Source: Paenibacillus sp. BK033
Lineage (GTDB): Bacteria > Bacillota > Bacilli > Paenibacillales > Paenibacillaceae
Direction of reading: 5' to 3'
DNA length: 64,000 bases
Assembly: GCF_004345425.1 (NCBI RefSeq)
Contig: NZ_SLVP01000011.1
Coordinates: 62,001-126,000, forward strand
Shown: piece after piece, positions 1-9,500 of the stretch
Layout: each line of letters opens with the position of its first letter
How positions within the stretch are numbered: position 1 is the first letter of the stretch
Position numbers and translations under genes: made by a program
The notes under the pieces: model-generated
The model's database searches: none
What the model saw: only the letters and a program-made list of their open reading frames with translations
Told to the model about the DNA's origin: nothing

Positions 1-48
1 ATTCGATAATGAAGGGGCAGCTTTCGCGGCCGCCCCCATTGCAACCAT
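1..48 (-). CDS. Start of a probable sugar ABC transporter permease (partial)
   Basis: An ATG lies five bases after the stop codon of the upstream binding-protein gene on the same strand. It opens a frame of 16 codons (MVAMGAAAKAAPSLSN) that runs off the window edge. Carbohydrate transporters of this class normally have the binding protein followed by two MalF/MalG-like permeases, so the position predicts a permease. The visible residues do not identify a family and the ribosome site is weak, so the call rests on context. Confidence 0.4.
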   Translation of the reverse strand, partial: MVAMGAAAKAAPSLSN

Positions 49-53
49 GGTGA

Positions 54-1406
54 TTATTGACCGTACAGCTCTTTGATCTTCGGCATCACGACAGACATGG
101 CTTCCTCGACGCTCTTATTGCCGTCGGTCGTCAAGACGATCATATCGGAAGATGTCTTCATGGCGTTATCGAATTTCGGATTGGAAGCCGGCAGCGGAGA
201 AGCGGTTTTCATTTGCTCGTTGAACACTTTCGCATAATCGTCCTCGTTCATTTCCGGAAGCGAGGAAACTGATTTAAGCGAAGACATAACGCCGTTTGTC
301 TGATGATAAATAAGCATCGCGTCCTTCGATACCAGGTACTCTACAAGCTTCGCTGCAGCTTCCTTGTGCTTGCTGCCTTCCGTAATAAGCAGCTGATGCT
401 CGGTAAATACCGTTTCGCTCCTGCCGGTTACGCCTGCCGGAATGGTTGCTACGCCCCACTCTTTATCAAAGGCTTCGCCCTTGCCGCTCATTTGGCGGAA
501 GTTCGTCCGGCCGAAGTCCCCGTCGATCAGCATGCCCAGCGTGCCGTTTGCGAACATGCCGCGAAGCGTCTTCATGTCCGAGCCTTTAGGTGAAATTTTG
601 TTATTCACGATGTCCTTCATGTAACTAAGCGCATTCTTAAGCGCATCGCCCTGATCCCATACGATCTTGCCGCCGGCGTCGCTGAATTGGCCGTCGTAAA
701 CAAGCGTGCTTCTCAGAAGCATGTTGCCCGTATAAGAATCGGTTGCCCCGGATTCGCCGATGCCATAAATGGGGTTGCCGCTGTCATCCTTGCCAAGCGC
801 CGCGATTTTCTTCGCGTCCTCAATCATTTCGTCCCATGTTGCCGGCGGCTTCTCCGGATCAAGTCCGGCTTTCTGGAATAGCGTCTTGTTCCAGAACAAA
901 GCGTTTGGATGCGGCGCCCAAGGCATCGCCATCACTTTGCCGTCATACGTAACCCCGGATTTACTGCCATCAACGATATCGTTGATCAGATCCGCGCCTA
1001 CTAGATCTTGCATGGGAGCAGCGATTTTAGCGCCGACAAACGCGGCGGTGAAATTCTGGTTCGCCATGGTCACGTCCGGCGGATTGCCGCCCGAGGAATT
1101 GACGAGCACCTGATCCTTGAATTGGGCGAACGGAATGCCTAGCGATTTGACCTTAATGTCCGGGTTTTTCGCTTCGAAATCGGCAATCAGCTTGTTGTAC
1201 GCATCCTTCGTCGCCTCCTCCACCGAAATCCAGTTGGCAAACGTAATTTCCACCTGTTCCTTCTTGGGAGCGTTTGTTGCATCACCGGCTGCTCCGGCAT
1301 TCGTACCGGTATTGCTTCCCGCATTGTTCCCATTTGATCCGCATGCCGCCAGCATAGCCATAAGGCTGACAGCGGAGAGGCCTAAAGCAAGTTTTTTGAT
1401 TTTCAT
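54..1406 (-). CDS. Extracellular sugar-binding lipoprotein of an ABC transporter
   Basis: This 450-residue protein has a lipoprotein signal: basic start MKIKKL, a hydrophobic stretch, and lipobox LAAC with the lipidated Cys at about 22. A Gly/Asn/Thr-rich linker follows. The rest matches the family-1 solute-binding fold, with the typical N-terminal ITFANW strand and the FWNKTLF segment near residue 170. It should capture an oligosaccharide outside the membrane and deliver it to permeases encoded just downstream. A GAGGTGG ribosome site precedes the ATG. The gene follows a YesMN-type sensor/regulator pair by about 100 bases, which suggests these control it. The sugar cannot be deduced. Confidence 0.9.
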   Translation of the reverse strand: MKIKKLALGLSAVSLMAMLAACGSNGNNAGSNTGTNAGAAGDATNAPKKEQVEITFANWISVEEATKDAYNKLIADFEAKNPDIKVKSLGIPFAQFKDQVLVNSSGGNPPDVTMANQNFTAAFVGAKIAAPMQDLVGADLINDIVDGSKSGVTYDGKVMAMPWAPHPNALFWNKTLFQKAGLDPEKPPATWDEMIEDAKKIAALGKDDSGNPIYGIGESGATDSYTGNMLLRSTLVYDGQFSDAGGKIVWDQGDALKNALSYMKDIVNNKISPKGSDMKTLRGMFANGTLGMLIDGDFGRTNFRQMSGKGEAFDKEWGVATIPAGVTGRSETVFTEHQLLITEGSKHKEAAAKLVEYLVSKDAMLIYHQTNGVMSSLKSVSSLPEMNEDDYAKVFNEQMKTASPLPASNPKFDNAMKTSSDMIVLTTDGNKSVEEAMSVVMPKIKELYGQ

Positions 1407-1512
1407 GGGGCGACCACCTCTTAGTTTTTTATAAGGGACAGGTCATCTGTCTTGTTCTCAGTATAAAATCATCCTTTCTTCGGCAATTTTCTTTTCTTCG
1501 GGTCATTTGGCG

Positions 1513-3132
1513 CTATTTTCGTTTCTTGTATTCCACGGGGGTCATCCCCGTCATCTTCTTGAATACTTTCGTAAAGTAGCTGGCGTTCGGATAACCGACT
1601 TGCTCAGCCAGCGTTCCCATGCGGTTTTCTCCCGCTGCCATCAATTCCTTGGCTCTCTCGATTCGGATTTGCGTCAAATAATCGTTAATGCTTAAGCTTG
1701 TCTCCTTTTTGAATAATTCGCAGAGATAGGTTTTATTCAAATGGACGTATTCGGCAATTTGCTGCAGGGATATATCGTTAGGGTAATAAAGCTCCAGAAA
1801 GCGAAGGGCGCTGCGTACCGGTTCGCTGTAAGGCGGGCGCAGCCGGGCAACCTCTCCGAGCAAGCCGGAGACCGTGCGAAGCAGCCAGTCCTTCGTCTCC
1901 TCATAGGTTTTCAGTATGCCAAGCTGCTCATGCAAAGACTCCGAACGGTAACGGTCCAGCTGGTCCGTCGTCTGCTCGATCTTCCGCACGGTATGCAGGA
2001 CGGCAAATATCAGCTCCAGGCAAAACGCTTTGAAATGGCTTTCCGGGAGAGCCTTCAGCCGATTATCTTCGGCCATAAACACGGTCAAAGCCTGAATAGC
2101 GCTCTTGTAAGCGCCCATCTCGATATGGCCGGATATTTCGCCGGCCACGTTCTGCATATTTTTTCGAATATCGCTTGTCAGCACTGGCATGGTATCGGAG
2201 GCCCACACGATGTTACGCTTTCCGTAAAAGCGTCTCTGCCGCAGCGCATCCAGCGCCTCTTTCAGCTGGCGGGGAAGAGCGCTTAAATCATAATGGGGCT
2301 CGCTTATACCGACCGAAGCCGATACATGCAGGTAGTCCCGCAGGTTGTCCGACAGCCGGAAGGCATCGCGAATCGCTTTCTCCCGGACGGTTTTTCCGCC
2401 GAAACCCTCCGCGTTGCACAGGATAACAAACAGATTCTCCTGGTAGGCGAAAGCGCAGCCCGTTCCGGTCTCTTTCGCTATCGTCTCGTCCAAAATATTA
2501 AGAATCGCTTTCTCCAGCAATCCCGGGTCAGCGATTTTTGGCGCGGCAGTCTCGGAACGGTCGTCCAGACTGACGGCCATCAGCATCACGTGCTTATCGG
2601 CAAGCTTGGTCCGGTACAAGTCCATGGTGCGGCGAAAATCGCGCCGCGCCGCTTGGTCGCCGCGAAGCAGATTATTGAAATAGCTGGCCCTCATCGCATA
2701 TTGATTCTCGTTCAGCCTGCTCTTCAACTGATGGACCTCGTTTGTCCGTTGCTTCTCCGCGTCCATGCGGCTCTTAGCCTTATTGACGGTTTCGCGAAGC
2801 GACTCGGAGGTGACTTCCGCTTTAAGGATATAATCGTCCGCTCCTAATTTTAGAGCTTCTGATGCGTATTTGAATTCGTCGTAAGAGCTCAGAATCAATG
2901 TCCGCACGGGGATATTCTCCTCCTTTAGGCTCCTGATCAGCTCCAATCCGTCCATGATCGGCATCCGGATATCCGTTATGACAAGCTCTACCGGGTGCAC
3001 CCTGCAAAATTCGAGCGCCTCCGCCCCGTTGCCGCATGTGCCCAGCACCTGCAGCTCCAGTCCCGTTTTCGCAAGCAATGCCTCCATCCATCGGCGGATT
3101 TGCGCTTCATCGTCAACAATTAATACCTTCAT
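1513..3132 (-). CDS. YesN-type response regulator with AraC DNA-binding domain
   Basis: The 539-residue protein begins with a receiver domain (MKVLIVDDEAQIRRW; phospho-acceptor Asp in DIRMPIMDG near residue 55) and ends in an AraC-type double helix-turn-helix (about 435-539). The middle region is poorly conserved, as usual in the YesN family. Its start overlaps the stop of the kinase gene by four bases, so the two are translationally coupled. Known family members activate genes for uptake and breakdown of plant polysaccharides. The sugar-binding protein gene immediately downstream is the likely target. Confidence 0.9.
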   Translation of the reverse strand: MKVLIVDDEAQIRRWMEALLAKTGLELQVLGTCGNGAEALEFCRVHPVELVITDIRMPIMDGLELIRSLKEENIPVRTLILSSYDEFKYASEALKLGADDYILKAEVTSESLRETVNKAKSRMDAEKQRTNEVHQLKSRLNENQYAMRASYFNNLLRGDQAARRDFRRTMDLYRTKLADKHVMLMAVSLDDRSETAAPKIADPGLLEKAILNILDETIAKETGTGCAFAYQENLFVILCNAEGFGGKTVREKAIRDAFRLSDNLRDYLHVSASVGISEPHYDLSALPRQLKEALDALRQRRFYGKRNIVWASDTMPVLTSDIRKNMQNVAGEISGHIEMGAYKSAIQALTVFMAEDNRLKALPESHFKAFCLELIFAVLHTVRKIEQTTDQLDRYRSESLHEQLGILKTYEETKDWLLRTVSGLLGEVARLRPPYSEPVRSALRFLELYYPNDISLQQIAEYVHLNKTYLCELFKKETSLSINDYLTQIRIERAKELMAAGENRMGTLAEQVGYPNASYFTKVFKKMTGMTPVEYKKRK

Positions 3133-4934
3133 GGCGTCTCCTCCGATCTGTCGGCTGCCGGCAAATGCAGCACTACTTCCATCCCGCCCGACCGACGCGA
3201 AATAATGCGCATGCCGGCATCCTTGCCGTAATGCAGCAGCAGCCGGTCCCGAATATTGCGAAGCCCCTTGCCCGAGCTTTCGCCAAGGACCGTTTCCGTC
3301 ACATCCGCATCCTTTTCCCCGAATGCACGGTTTTTAAATCCGACTCCATCATCCTGAATCTGAAATATAATGGCGCCGTCCTCAGACCGGTAGCCCCGTA
3401 TCAAGATGGTTCCCGGCTCTAATTTGGGTTCGATGCCGTGAAAAATGGCGTTTTCCACAATCGGCTGCAGCAGGAATTTCAGCATTTTCTCATGAACGAT
3501 TTGCTCGTCGATGTTGAACAGGACGCGAAGATGATCAGCCTGGCGGGCTTGCTGGATCTTAACGTAGTTGCTTAGATTGTCCACTTCTTCCGCCACCGGA
3601 ATATACTCGCCTTCTTCGGACAGGGTCCGCTTCAGCAGCTTAACGAGGGCCACGATGACCGAATCGACTTTTTCCGGCTTATCGATCATGAGCATAGAGC
3701 GGATAGAGGCAAGGGTGTTATACAGAAAATGCGTATTAATCTGCGACTGCAAAGCCCTGATCTCCGTCTTTCGCTTCATCTCTTCCTCCACGCGGACCCG
3801 GTCTCTCAGCCGTTCGATCCGGGCAACCATGCTGTTAAACTTGCGGGCGAGCTCCCCGATCTCGTCCCTGCGGTCAATGGCCGAGCGCTCGCTTAAATCG
3901 CCCATTTCAACGATCTTCATGCTTCGGGCAAGCCGCTGGATCGGCACGGACAGCCTGCGGGCGATAAAATACGATACGATGATGGATACGGCCACTATCA
4001 GAATCAGAATGACAAGCGTCAGCCTTTCCAGCTTGGTAATGTCGGCATAGAGCGATTGAATAGGCGTATAAGAGATAATTTTCCAGCCTGTTTTGCCGAC
4101 GGAATTGTACGTCATCAGCATATCCTGCCCGCTGAGACGCGCTGTAAAGTTACCGCTGTCCGCCGACAGGCTTGTGTTCCCTTGTACATAATCATGAAAA
4201 CTGCGGCCAATCTGGTTCTTGTCGGGAGCCGAGAGGATGATGCCGTCCTGATCGACAAGCAGCGCCTGTTCATCCCGTTGCAGCCTGTCGCGGTATTGAT
4301 CGTACAAGAAGCTTTCGCCAACGCTGATGAACACCAAGCCCAGCATCTCGCCGGATTCGAAATCCTTCAGCTCGCGGATCGCCGATACATAGTAATCATC
4401 ATCCACGGTGGACTTCAGCTTGCTCGATGGATTGGTTACCCAGACGATATTTCCGTTTGCCGCTAGGACATCGTTGTACCAGGGCTCGCTTTCGACCGAA
4501 TGGATGCCGATTTTCTTCCCTTCATAGAGCGTGTGGAGCTCAAAGCCGTTTATCCCGAATATCGATGTATTGTAGTCCAGCCAGGTATAGGCGTATTTGT
4601 AATTAATCATCGTTTTAACGAAGAAGCTGCGTTTGGTGCTCTCCTCGTAGCCGCCGATTCCGCTTGGCGTCTTGAGCAAATCGGTCAGGCTGCTGTTGGA
4701 GAAATACAACGTGGAGATGGACGACAAGTCCGAAGCCATAATATTGAGCTTGTCCGCGATGAGACCAAGTCTCGCGAGACTTCCGGAAATCGCGCGCTCG
4801 CGTATCGTCTGTTTCGATATGGACAGGGAGGCATAACTGAACAAGCTGAGCGGAAAGAGAATAAAGCATAAAAAAGAAAGCACGATTTTCCGCTGTACGC
4901 TGCTTCTGCTGTTGAACAGGTTGGTCAGCATCAT
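3129..4934 (-). CDS. YesM-type sensor histidine kinase
   Basis: The 601-residue membrane kinase has an N-terminal transmembrane helix (about 17-38), a large extracellular sensor region, and a second helix near 302-323. A HAMP domain (RRLSVPIQRLARSMK) follows, then a His_kinase phosphorylation box and a C-terminal ATPase domain (N-box VENAIFHG, DDGVGF, GKGLRNI). The box reads INTHFLYN where the family usually has NPHFLYN, a Pro to Thr change next to the phospho-accepting His. Two adjacent ATGs (4934, 4931) follow an AGAGGTG ribosome site. It is the partner of the overlapping YesN-type regulator. Confidence 0.9.
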   Translation of the reverse strand: MMLTNLFNSRSSVQRKIVLSFLCFILFPLSLFSYASLSISKQTIRERAISGSLARLGLIADKLNIMASDLSSISTLYFSNSSLTDLLKTPSGIGGYEESTKRSFFVKTMINYKYAYTWLDYNTSIFGINGFELHTLYEGKKIGIHSVESEPWYNDVLAANGNIVWVTNPSSKLKSTVDDDYYVSAIRELKDFESGEMLGLVFISVGESFLYDQYRDRLQRDEQALLVDQDGIILSAPDKNQIGRSFHDYVQGNTSLSADSGNFTARLSGQDMLMTYNSVGKTGWKIISYTPIQSLYADITKLERLTLVILILIVAVSIIVSYFIARRLSVPIQRLARSMKIVEMGDLSERSAIDRRDEIGELARKFNSMVARIERLRDRVRVEEEMKRKTEIRALQSQINTHFLYNTLASIRSMLMIDKPEKVDSVIVALVKLLKRTLSEEGEYIPVAEEVDNLSNYVKIQQARQADHLRVLFNIDEQIVHEKMLKFLLQPIVENAIFHGIEPKLEPGTILIRGYRSEDGAIIFQIQDDGVGFKNRAFGEKDADVTETVLGESSGKGLRNIRDRLLLHYGKDAGMRIISRRSGGMEVVLHLPAADRSEETP

Positions 4935-5293
4935 TACACCTCTTTTTATCGCTTCCTTATTTGGGGTTGCCTACGGAGGAATGCACTTGTAAAAGCTCAA
5001 CAATCCAATAACTTCCGCAAAATTATATTAGCGAATTATTTTTATCTATTATGTTCATTAATTCGGCTTTTTTAGCAATTTCATAAGGACTTGCAAAGAT
5101 GAAAAACCACTTTTCCCTTTGTATTGAAAATCAAAAAAATACACTTGTCGAATTTTGGCTAGGAATACCGGCGATTGCACGATAAAGATAGTTTAAATTA
5201 GAACAAGAACTAATCAATGAACACATTTTTAGAAGTGTTGATCGCTTTTGGGGCGATGACAACCAACTTTCGGCTCAATCATGGCTGGCCCGT
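4935..5293. other. 359-base AT-rich intergenic region
   Basis: This stretch lies between two minus-strand genes and should hold the promoter of the kinase-regulator-transporter genes and the 3' end of the AraC gene. I found no convincing coding frame and no strong terminator hairpin. Only a weak AACACTT/AATGTGTT inverted repeat is visible near 5217-5235. Confidence 0.5.
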
Positions 5294-6085
5294 TTAAATC
5301 CGAAATGCTTTACGGTAATTAGACGGGGAGACGGCCATTTTCTGCTTGAATATACGGCTGAAATAGTATTCGTTCTCGTAACCGCAGCGGGAAGCGATTG
5401 CCGACATCGGCAGGGAAGTTTCCTTGAGCAGTTTTTGCGCTTGCTGCAAACGAAGCTCCGTGACGTAGTCCATCGGATTTTTTCCGAATTGCTTCGTGAA
5501 CTTTTGCGTGAATTGAGAGGGGCTTAACCGCAGCTCGTCCGCGACCGTTTTCAAGCTGAACTTGCCCAAAGCTTGCTGCCTGATACGCCGCAGGCTCTCA
5601 TTCATAAGCGGATCGCGGCTGTTGGGCAGCATTTCGGATTCGCCGGACCAATAGGTCAGCCAGATGTCTTTAAACATATGGTTCCTTCTAGCGACCGACA
5701 GCGGATCCGGCTTCTCGGAGACCGCTCGGAGCTGCGCTAGCGTGGAATGGAGCCGCGAAGCATCATAAACCTGAAATTTTCCTCTCGGAATCCGGCTGAA
5801 CGCTTCTTTCTCCTCCTCGGCCGAATTCAACCAATCGAAAATGAAGAAGTGGAAGGATAGCGGCGTCAATACTTTCCGGTAAATATTCGTTAGGCGAGGA
5901 AAAAGAACTAATTCGCCGGCTGCGGCCGTCCCCTTCGTTCCGTCAAATTCAAATTCGAAGCTGCCATCCTCGACAATAAATAACACCCATTCTTCATAAC
6001 GGGAATGCTCTAGCAAGAAGCGATCGGCATGATCCTTGAAGAAATGATGATGAACCTGCGCGGCGAGCTCCCACGGCTCTATCAT
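5294..6085 (-). CDS. AraC-family transcriptional regulator
   Basis: About 263 residues from the ATG at 6085, chosen because GTGGTGA precedes it at good spacing; an in-frame ATG at 6103 has no ribosome site. The N-terminal half looks like a cupin ligand-binding domain (segments EEWVLFIVEDGSFEFEF and AGELVLFPRLTNIY). The last 100 residues are an AraC HTH pair (LRLSPSQFTQKFTKQFG and CGYENEYYFSRIFKQ). The gene is divergent from the dioxygenase/FAD oxidoreductase pair and probably controls it through the repeats in the shared intergenic region. Confidence 0.88.
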   Translation of the reverse strand: MIEPWELAAQVHHHFFKDHADRFLLEHSRYEEWVLFIVEDGSFEFEFDGTKGTAAAGELVLFPRLTNIYRKVLTPLSFHFFIFDWLNSAEEEKEAFSRIPRGKFQVYDASRLHSTLAQLRAVSEKPDPLSVARRNHMFKDIWLTYWSGESEMLPNSRDPLMNESLRRIRQQALGKFSLKTVADELRLSPSQFTQKFTKQFGKNPMDYVTELRLQQAQKLLKETSLPMSAIASRCGYENEYYFSRIFKQKMAVSPSNYRKAFRI

Positions 6086-6108
6086 AACAATCACCACACT
6101 CATAAATT

Positions 6109-6192
6109 TTGTATAAGAAATCTTATAATATTGTGTATTTCAAGAAAAAAATAAATTCATATAATTAAATATTGTATAAGTCATCTTGCAAG
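6109..6192. promoter_or_regulatory. Pair of direct repeats, candidate AraC binding sites
   Basis: TTGTATAAG-N2-ATCTT occurs at 6109-6124 and again at 6172-6187. The two copies start 63 bases apart, which is six helical turns and puts them on the same DNA face. The first copy is also a near palindrome (TATAAGA-AA-TCTTATA). One copy lies next to the AraC gene start and the other just before the dioxygenase gene. This spacing is typical of dimeric AraC-family sites, but binding is inferred. Confidence 0.5.
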
Positions 6193-6222
6193 TCAATCAA
6201 AAATCAACTGTAGGAGGTATGT

Positions 6223-7032
6223 ATGATCGTGAATCAGATGGATCTTACAGCGTATGCAAAGCAATTTGAACAGGACGGTTATTTACTGTTACGGGACGTT
6301 TTGCCGCAGGAGCGAGTGGAGCGTATAAACCGGGCGGTGGATGAGCTGCTGGCTAAGGAGCCTGACGCGCTGGCCTATAACCTGTATAACAGTGTCGAAC
6401 GTCATGACGAGATTGCCGCGCTGATGGATGAGCCCTCGATACTCCCTCTAATCGTTCGATTGCTCGGCCACAATATTCAGCTGCATATCTCGCACTTAAC
6501 GATCCGCAAACCGAATCCCTTGGATTTGGATACGGCGACGCAGAGCTTTATTAATTGGCATCAGGACGGACCTCACCCGCAGTTCCCTTCTTTAGGCGGA
6601 GTGACCGGGCTCTATTACGTGAAGGCTTGCTATATTCTAAGCGATATGTCGGAGCCTGACCGGGGCAACACAAAAGTAGTGCCGGGATCTCACAACCGGC
6701 CTTATCAGCCGGAGTTTCCGGATACCAGACAAAAGCTTGAGGGGGAAGTTCAGATTTGCGGCAAGCCGGGAGATGTTTTTATTTTCGCCCAGAACCTGTG
6801 GCATTCGGCTGCGCCTAACCATTCCCCGTATACAAGACGCCAGCTCTTCATGGGTTACAGCCCTATCTGGATGCGTCCGATCGATTATCATACGGCTTCT
6901 CCGCGTTTGCTTGAGAAGGCGACGCCGTATCAAAAACAGCTGCTTGGCGTTATTGATTCGAACCCCTTTAAATATTACGTGCCAGACATCTCCATGCTTC
7001 CTTTAAGCGAGTTAGTCCAGCGAAAAGGATAA
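6223..7032 (+). CDS. Phytanoyl-CoA dioxygenase (PhyH) family protein
   Basis: The 269-residue protein matches the PhyH group of Fe(II)/2-oxoglutarate oxygenases. The iron ligands are visible as the HxD pair in NWHQDGPHPQ (about 107-111) and the distal His in NLWHSAAPNH near 193, with an Arg-containing strand after it. A consensus AGGAGG lies five bases before the ATG. It is followed after 38 bases by a large FAD oxidoreductase on the same strand. The likely role is oxygen-dependent oxidation of a small metabolite; the substrate is unknown. Confidence 0.88.
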   Translation: MIVNQMDLTAYAKQFEQDGYLLLRDVLPQERVERINRAVDELLAKEPDALAYNLYNSVERHDEIAALMDEPSILPLIVRLLGHNIQLHISHLTIRKPNPLDLDTATQSFINWHQDGPHPQFPSLGGVTGLYYVKACYILSDMSEPDRGNTKVVPGSHNRPYQPEFPDTRQKLEGEVQICGKPGDVFIFAQNLWHSAAPNHSPYTRRQLFMGYSPIWMRPIDYHTASPRLLEKATPYQKQLLGVIDSNPFKYYVPDISMLPLSELVQRKG

Positions 7033-7070
7033 TATCTTTTCATAAGCTTGGACATATTTAGGAGGATAAT

Positions 7071-9377
7071 ATGAAATCTATTCAACAAGAGTTTGACGTT
7101 GTCGTTTGCGGCGGAGGTCTCGCTGGTTTTTGCGCCGCTGTGGCATCGGCAAGAAGCGGCGCTAAAACCTGCCTTATTCAAGACAGGCCTGTTTTTGGAG
7201 GCAACAGCTCCTCTGAAATACGAGTAACGCCGCACGGTGCTGCCAACTTTCATGCTTACGGAAGAGAAACGGGTATTATTTCGGAGCTTCTTATTGAAGA
7301 ACGTGCCGTCAATCACGAGAAAATCCGCGAAAACGGTTGGACGAACAGCGTATGGGATATGGTGATGTACGACATGGCGGTAAAAACGCCAAATCTAAGC
7401 TTCCATTTGAATACGTCCGTAAACAGCGTTCAAGTGAAGGACGGTAAACTCGCTTCCATTAAGGCAACGATTGCTAACGCGGAAACCGAGCTTGAAATCA
7501 CCGGACATATCTTCATCGACTGTACGGGCGACGGGGTAGTCGCTGACATGGCAGGCTGCGAATGGCGTTGGGGCTCCGAAGGGCGGGATGAGTTCAACGA
7601 GCCTCATGCTCCTCTCGCTGCCAGTTCCGATACGATGGGTAACTCCATCCATTTCCGCGCCAAAGACATGGGACGTCCGGTACCTTTCAAAGCACCTGAC
7701 TGGGCTGTCCATCACGAGGATGCCGACTTCTTTTACAAGCAGGGACGCACATTCTACGATACCGAATCCGGTTATTGGTGGATTGAAATCGGCGTTCCTT
7801 ACAACACGGTGTATGATAACGAAAACATTCGCCACGAGCTGACCCGACATACCCTCGGCATATGGGATTGGATGAAAAAACGCGATCCGCTGCTAAAAGA
7901 AAAAACGGCAAACCTTGCCCTTGATTGGATTGGTCAAGTGCCGGGCAAGCGGGAAAGCCGCCGTATTATCGGCCGCTACTTCATGAACGAGCACGACATT
8001 CAGAATCGTACCGTATTCGAGGACGAAATCGCCTATGGCGGTTGGTTCGTCGATCTTCACACCCCTGGAGGCCTTCTGGCTCCGACAGCGGAGCCTGCTA
8101 GTGCCGAAGGTTATAACGAAACTAGCGAATATGCGCAAAAAAGCTACTGCGGGCCTTACGGTATTCCATTCCGCATCATGGTCAGCAAAGATATCAGCAA
8201 CTTGATGATGGCTGGTCGTAATGTGAGCGTTACCCACGCGGCTCTAGGAACTGTCCGCGTTATGTCAACTACGGCTCTGATGGGGCAAGCCGCAGGCACA
8301 GGCGCCGCTTATGCGTTGAAAAACCGGTTGGACCTGTCCGACATGTCTGGCGAGCATATCGTGAATTTGCAGCAAACGCTCCTTCGCGATGGATGCTTCC
8401 TTCCTAACTACAAGAATGAAGATGCGATGGATCTTGCCAAGCAAGCCGTGATCAGCGCCAGCAGTACGGCATCCATACATGGCGTCGGACCGGACAGCCG
8501 CGATTTCACATTCGGATTCCGTTCCAAAGCTGAACAGGAAGCCAGAAAGAAAAAGGCTGAACCGCTTACCTTCAAACGCGGTCAATGGATTGCAATCGAG
8601 AAAGGCAGCATTGAGACGATCTCTGTCTGCTTGAGCAATAACTCGGATCGTCCCCAGCAGATAGCAGCTAAAATAATTCCGGTAGATCACATTTGGGACT
8701 ATCGCACGGACACGGGAGCCGTTTACGCCGAAACGACTTTGACCGTTCCCGTTGGAAAATACGTTTGGGTGGAATGGCCGCTGAATTGGTTCGATCCTAC
8801 TGTTGGCAGCCGTTTCATTCAGCTTCAGCTGGGCGTTAATCCGTTGGTAGAGTGGCATTCCGCTAATACAATCCTGCCAGGTCATGTTTCTGCTTACGAT
8901 ATGGGCAATGGAAAAATGCGCCGTTATCTAAATGACGGAGGCACGCTCAGTTACCGCATTGCGCCGGCTCAACAGTGTTATGGCGCAGCCAACGTCACAA
9001 GCGGGGTAACCCGCCCGCAACAATACACGAATATGTGGATGTCCGATCCAACTCACCCGCTGGAGCAATACGTGCAGCTGCAATGGGAACAACCGCAATC
9101 CATTCGGGAAATTCATGCGACTTTCCCCGGGCACTTGCTTCAGGAATATCACCGCTATGAGCCGTTTTACCGGGATCCACAATGTCCTAAGAACTATACG
9201 ATTGAGGCGTATACGGATGGTCAATGGATGACAATCATTAGCGTTGAAGGGAACTACCAGCGTCTCGTAAAGCATACATTGGATCAGGCCATTCAGACCG
9301 ATCGCATTCGCTTGACGGTTTCTGCCACGAACGGAGATCAGTCAGCGGCTGTTTATGAAATCCGTTGTTATAGTTAA
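7071..9377 (+). CDS. Large FAD-dependent oxidoreductase (FAD_oxidored type)
   Basis: The 768-residue protein starts with a Rossmann dinucleotide motif (VVVCGGGLAGFCAAVASARSG, shortened here: CGGGLAG at about 13-19). FGGNSSSEI and a second FAD contact around GDGVVADMAGCEW follow. A segment near 385-415 (MMAGRNVSVTHAALGTVRV) is typical of the FAD_oxidored family. Residues after about 510 form a separate beta-rich region, and the last 140 resemble a discoidin or carbohydrate-binding fold. AGGAGGATAAT precedes the ATG. Neighbours suggest co-action with the PhyH-type enzyme. The reaction is not known. Confidence 0.85.
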   Translation: MKSIQQEFDVVVCGGGLAGFCAAVASARSGAKTCLIQDRPVFGGNSSSEIRVTPHGAANFHAYGRETGIISELLIEERAVNHEKIRENGWTNSVWDMVMYDMAVKTPNLSFHLNTSVNSVQVKDGKLASIKATIANAETELEITGHIFIDCTGDGVVADMAGCEWRWGSEGRDEFNEPHAPLAASSDTMGNSIHFRAKDMGRPVPFKAPDWAVHHEDADFFYKQGRTFYDTESGYWWIEIGVPYNTVYDNENIRHELTRHTLGIWDWMKKRDPLLKEKTANLALDWIGQVPGKRESRRIIGRYFMNEHDIQNRTVFEDEIAYGGWFVDLHTPGGLLAPTAEPASAEGYNETSEYAQKSYCGPYGIPFRIMVSKDISNLMMAGRNVSVTHAALGTVRVMSTTALMGQAAGTGAAYALKNRLDLSDMSGEHIVNLQQTLLRDGCFLPNYKNEDAMDLAKQAVISASSTASIHGVGPDSRDFTFGFRSKAEQEARKKKAEPLTFKRGQWIAIEKGSIETISVCLSNNSDRPQQIAAKIIPVDHIWDYRTDTGAVYAETTLTVPVGKYVWVEWPLNWFDPTVGSRFIQLQLGVNPLVEWHSANTILPGHVSAYDMGNGKMRRYLNDGGTLSYRIAPAQQCYGAANVTSGVTRPQQYTNMWMSDPTHPLEQYVQLQWEQPQSIREIHATFPGHLLQEYHRYEPFYRDPQCPKNYTIEAYTDGQWMTIISVEGNYQRLVKHTLDQAIQTDRIRLTVSATNGDQSAAVYEIRCYS

Positions 9378-9389
9378 AAAGTAGAATGT

Positions 9390-9440
9390 AGACAAACCTA
9401 TTGATCCTTTTCAAAAAGGCATAGGTTTGTCTTTTCTTTT
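9390..9440 (+). terminator. Rho-independent terminator after the FAD oxidoreductase
   Basis: A 12-bp stem (AGACAAACCTAT / ATAGGTTTGTCT, 9390-9401 and 9421-9432) is followed directly by a T-rich run. It ends the dioxygenase-oxidoreductase transcript. Confidence 0.85.
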
Positions 9441-9450
9441 TTCAAAATAA

Positions 9451-9488
9451 AAATGGAGGACGGCCATTTAAGGCCCCTCCATTTTTTT
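9451..9488. terminator. Probable bidirectional terminator by the small peptide gene
   Basis: AAATGGAGG (9451-9459) pairs with CCTCCATTT (9476-9484), with GGCC repeats in the loop. T runs occur on both strands. In minus orientation it sits 13 bases after the stop of the 36-residue peptide gene. Confidence 0.75.
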
Positions 9489-9500
9489 TGAACAAAATTA

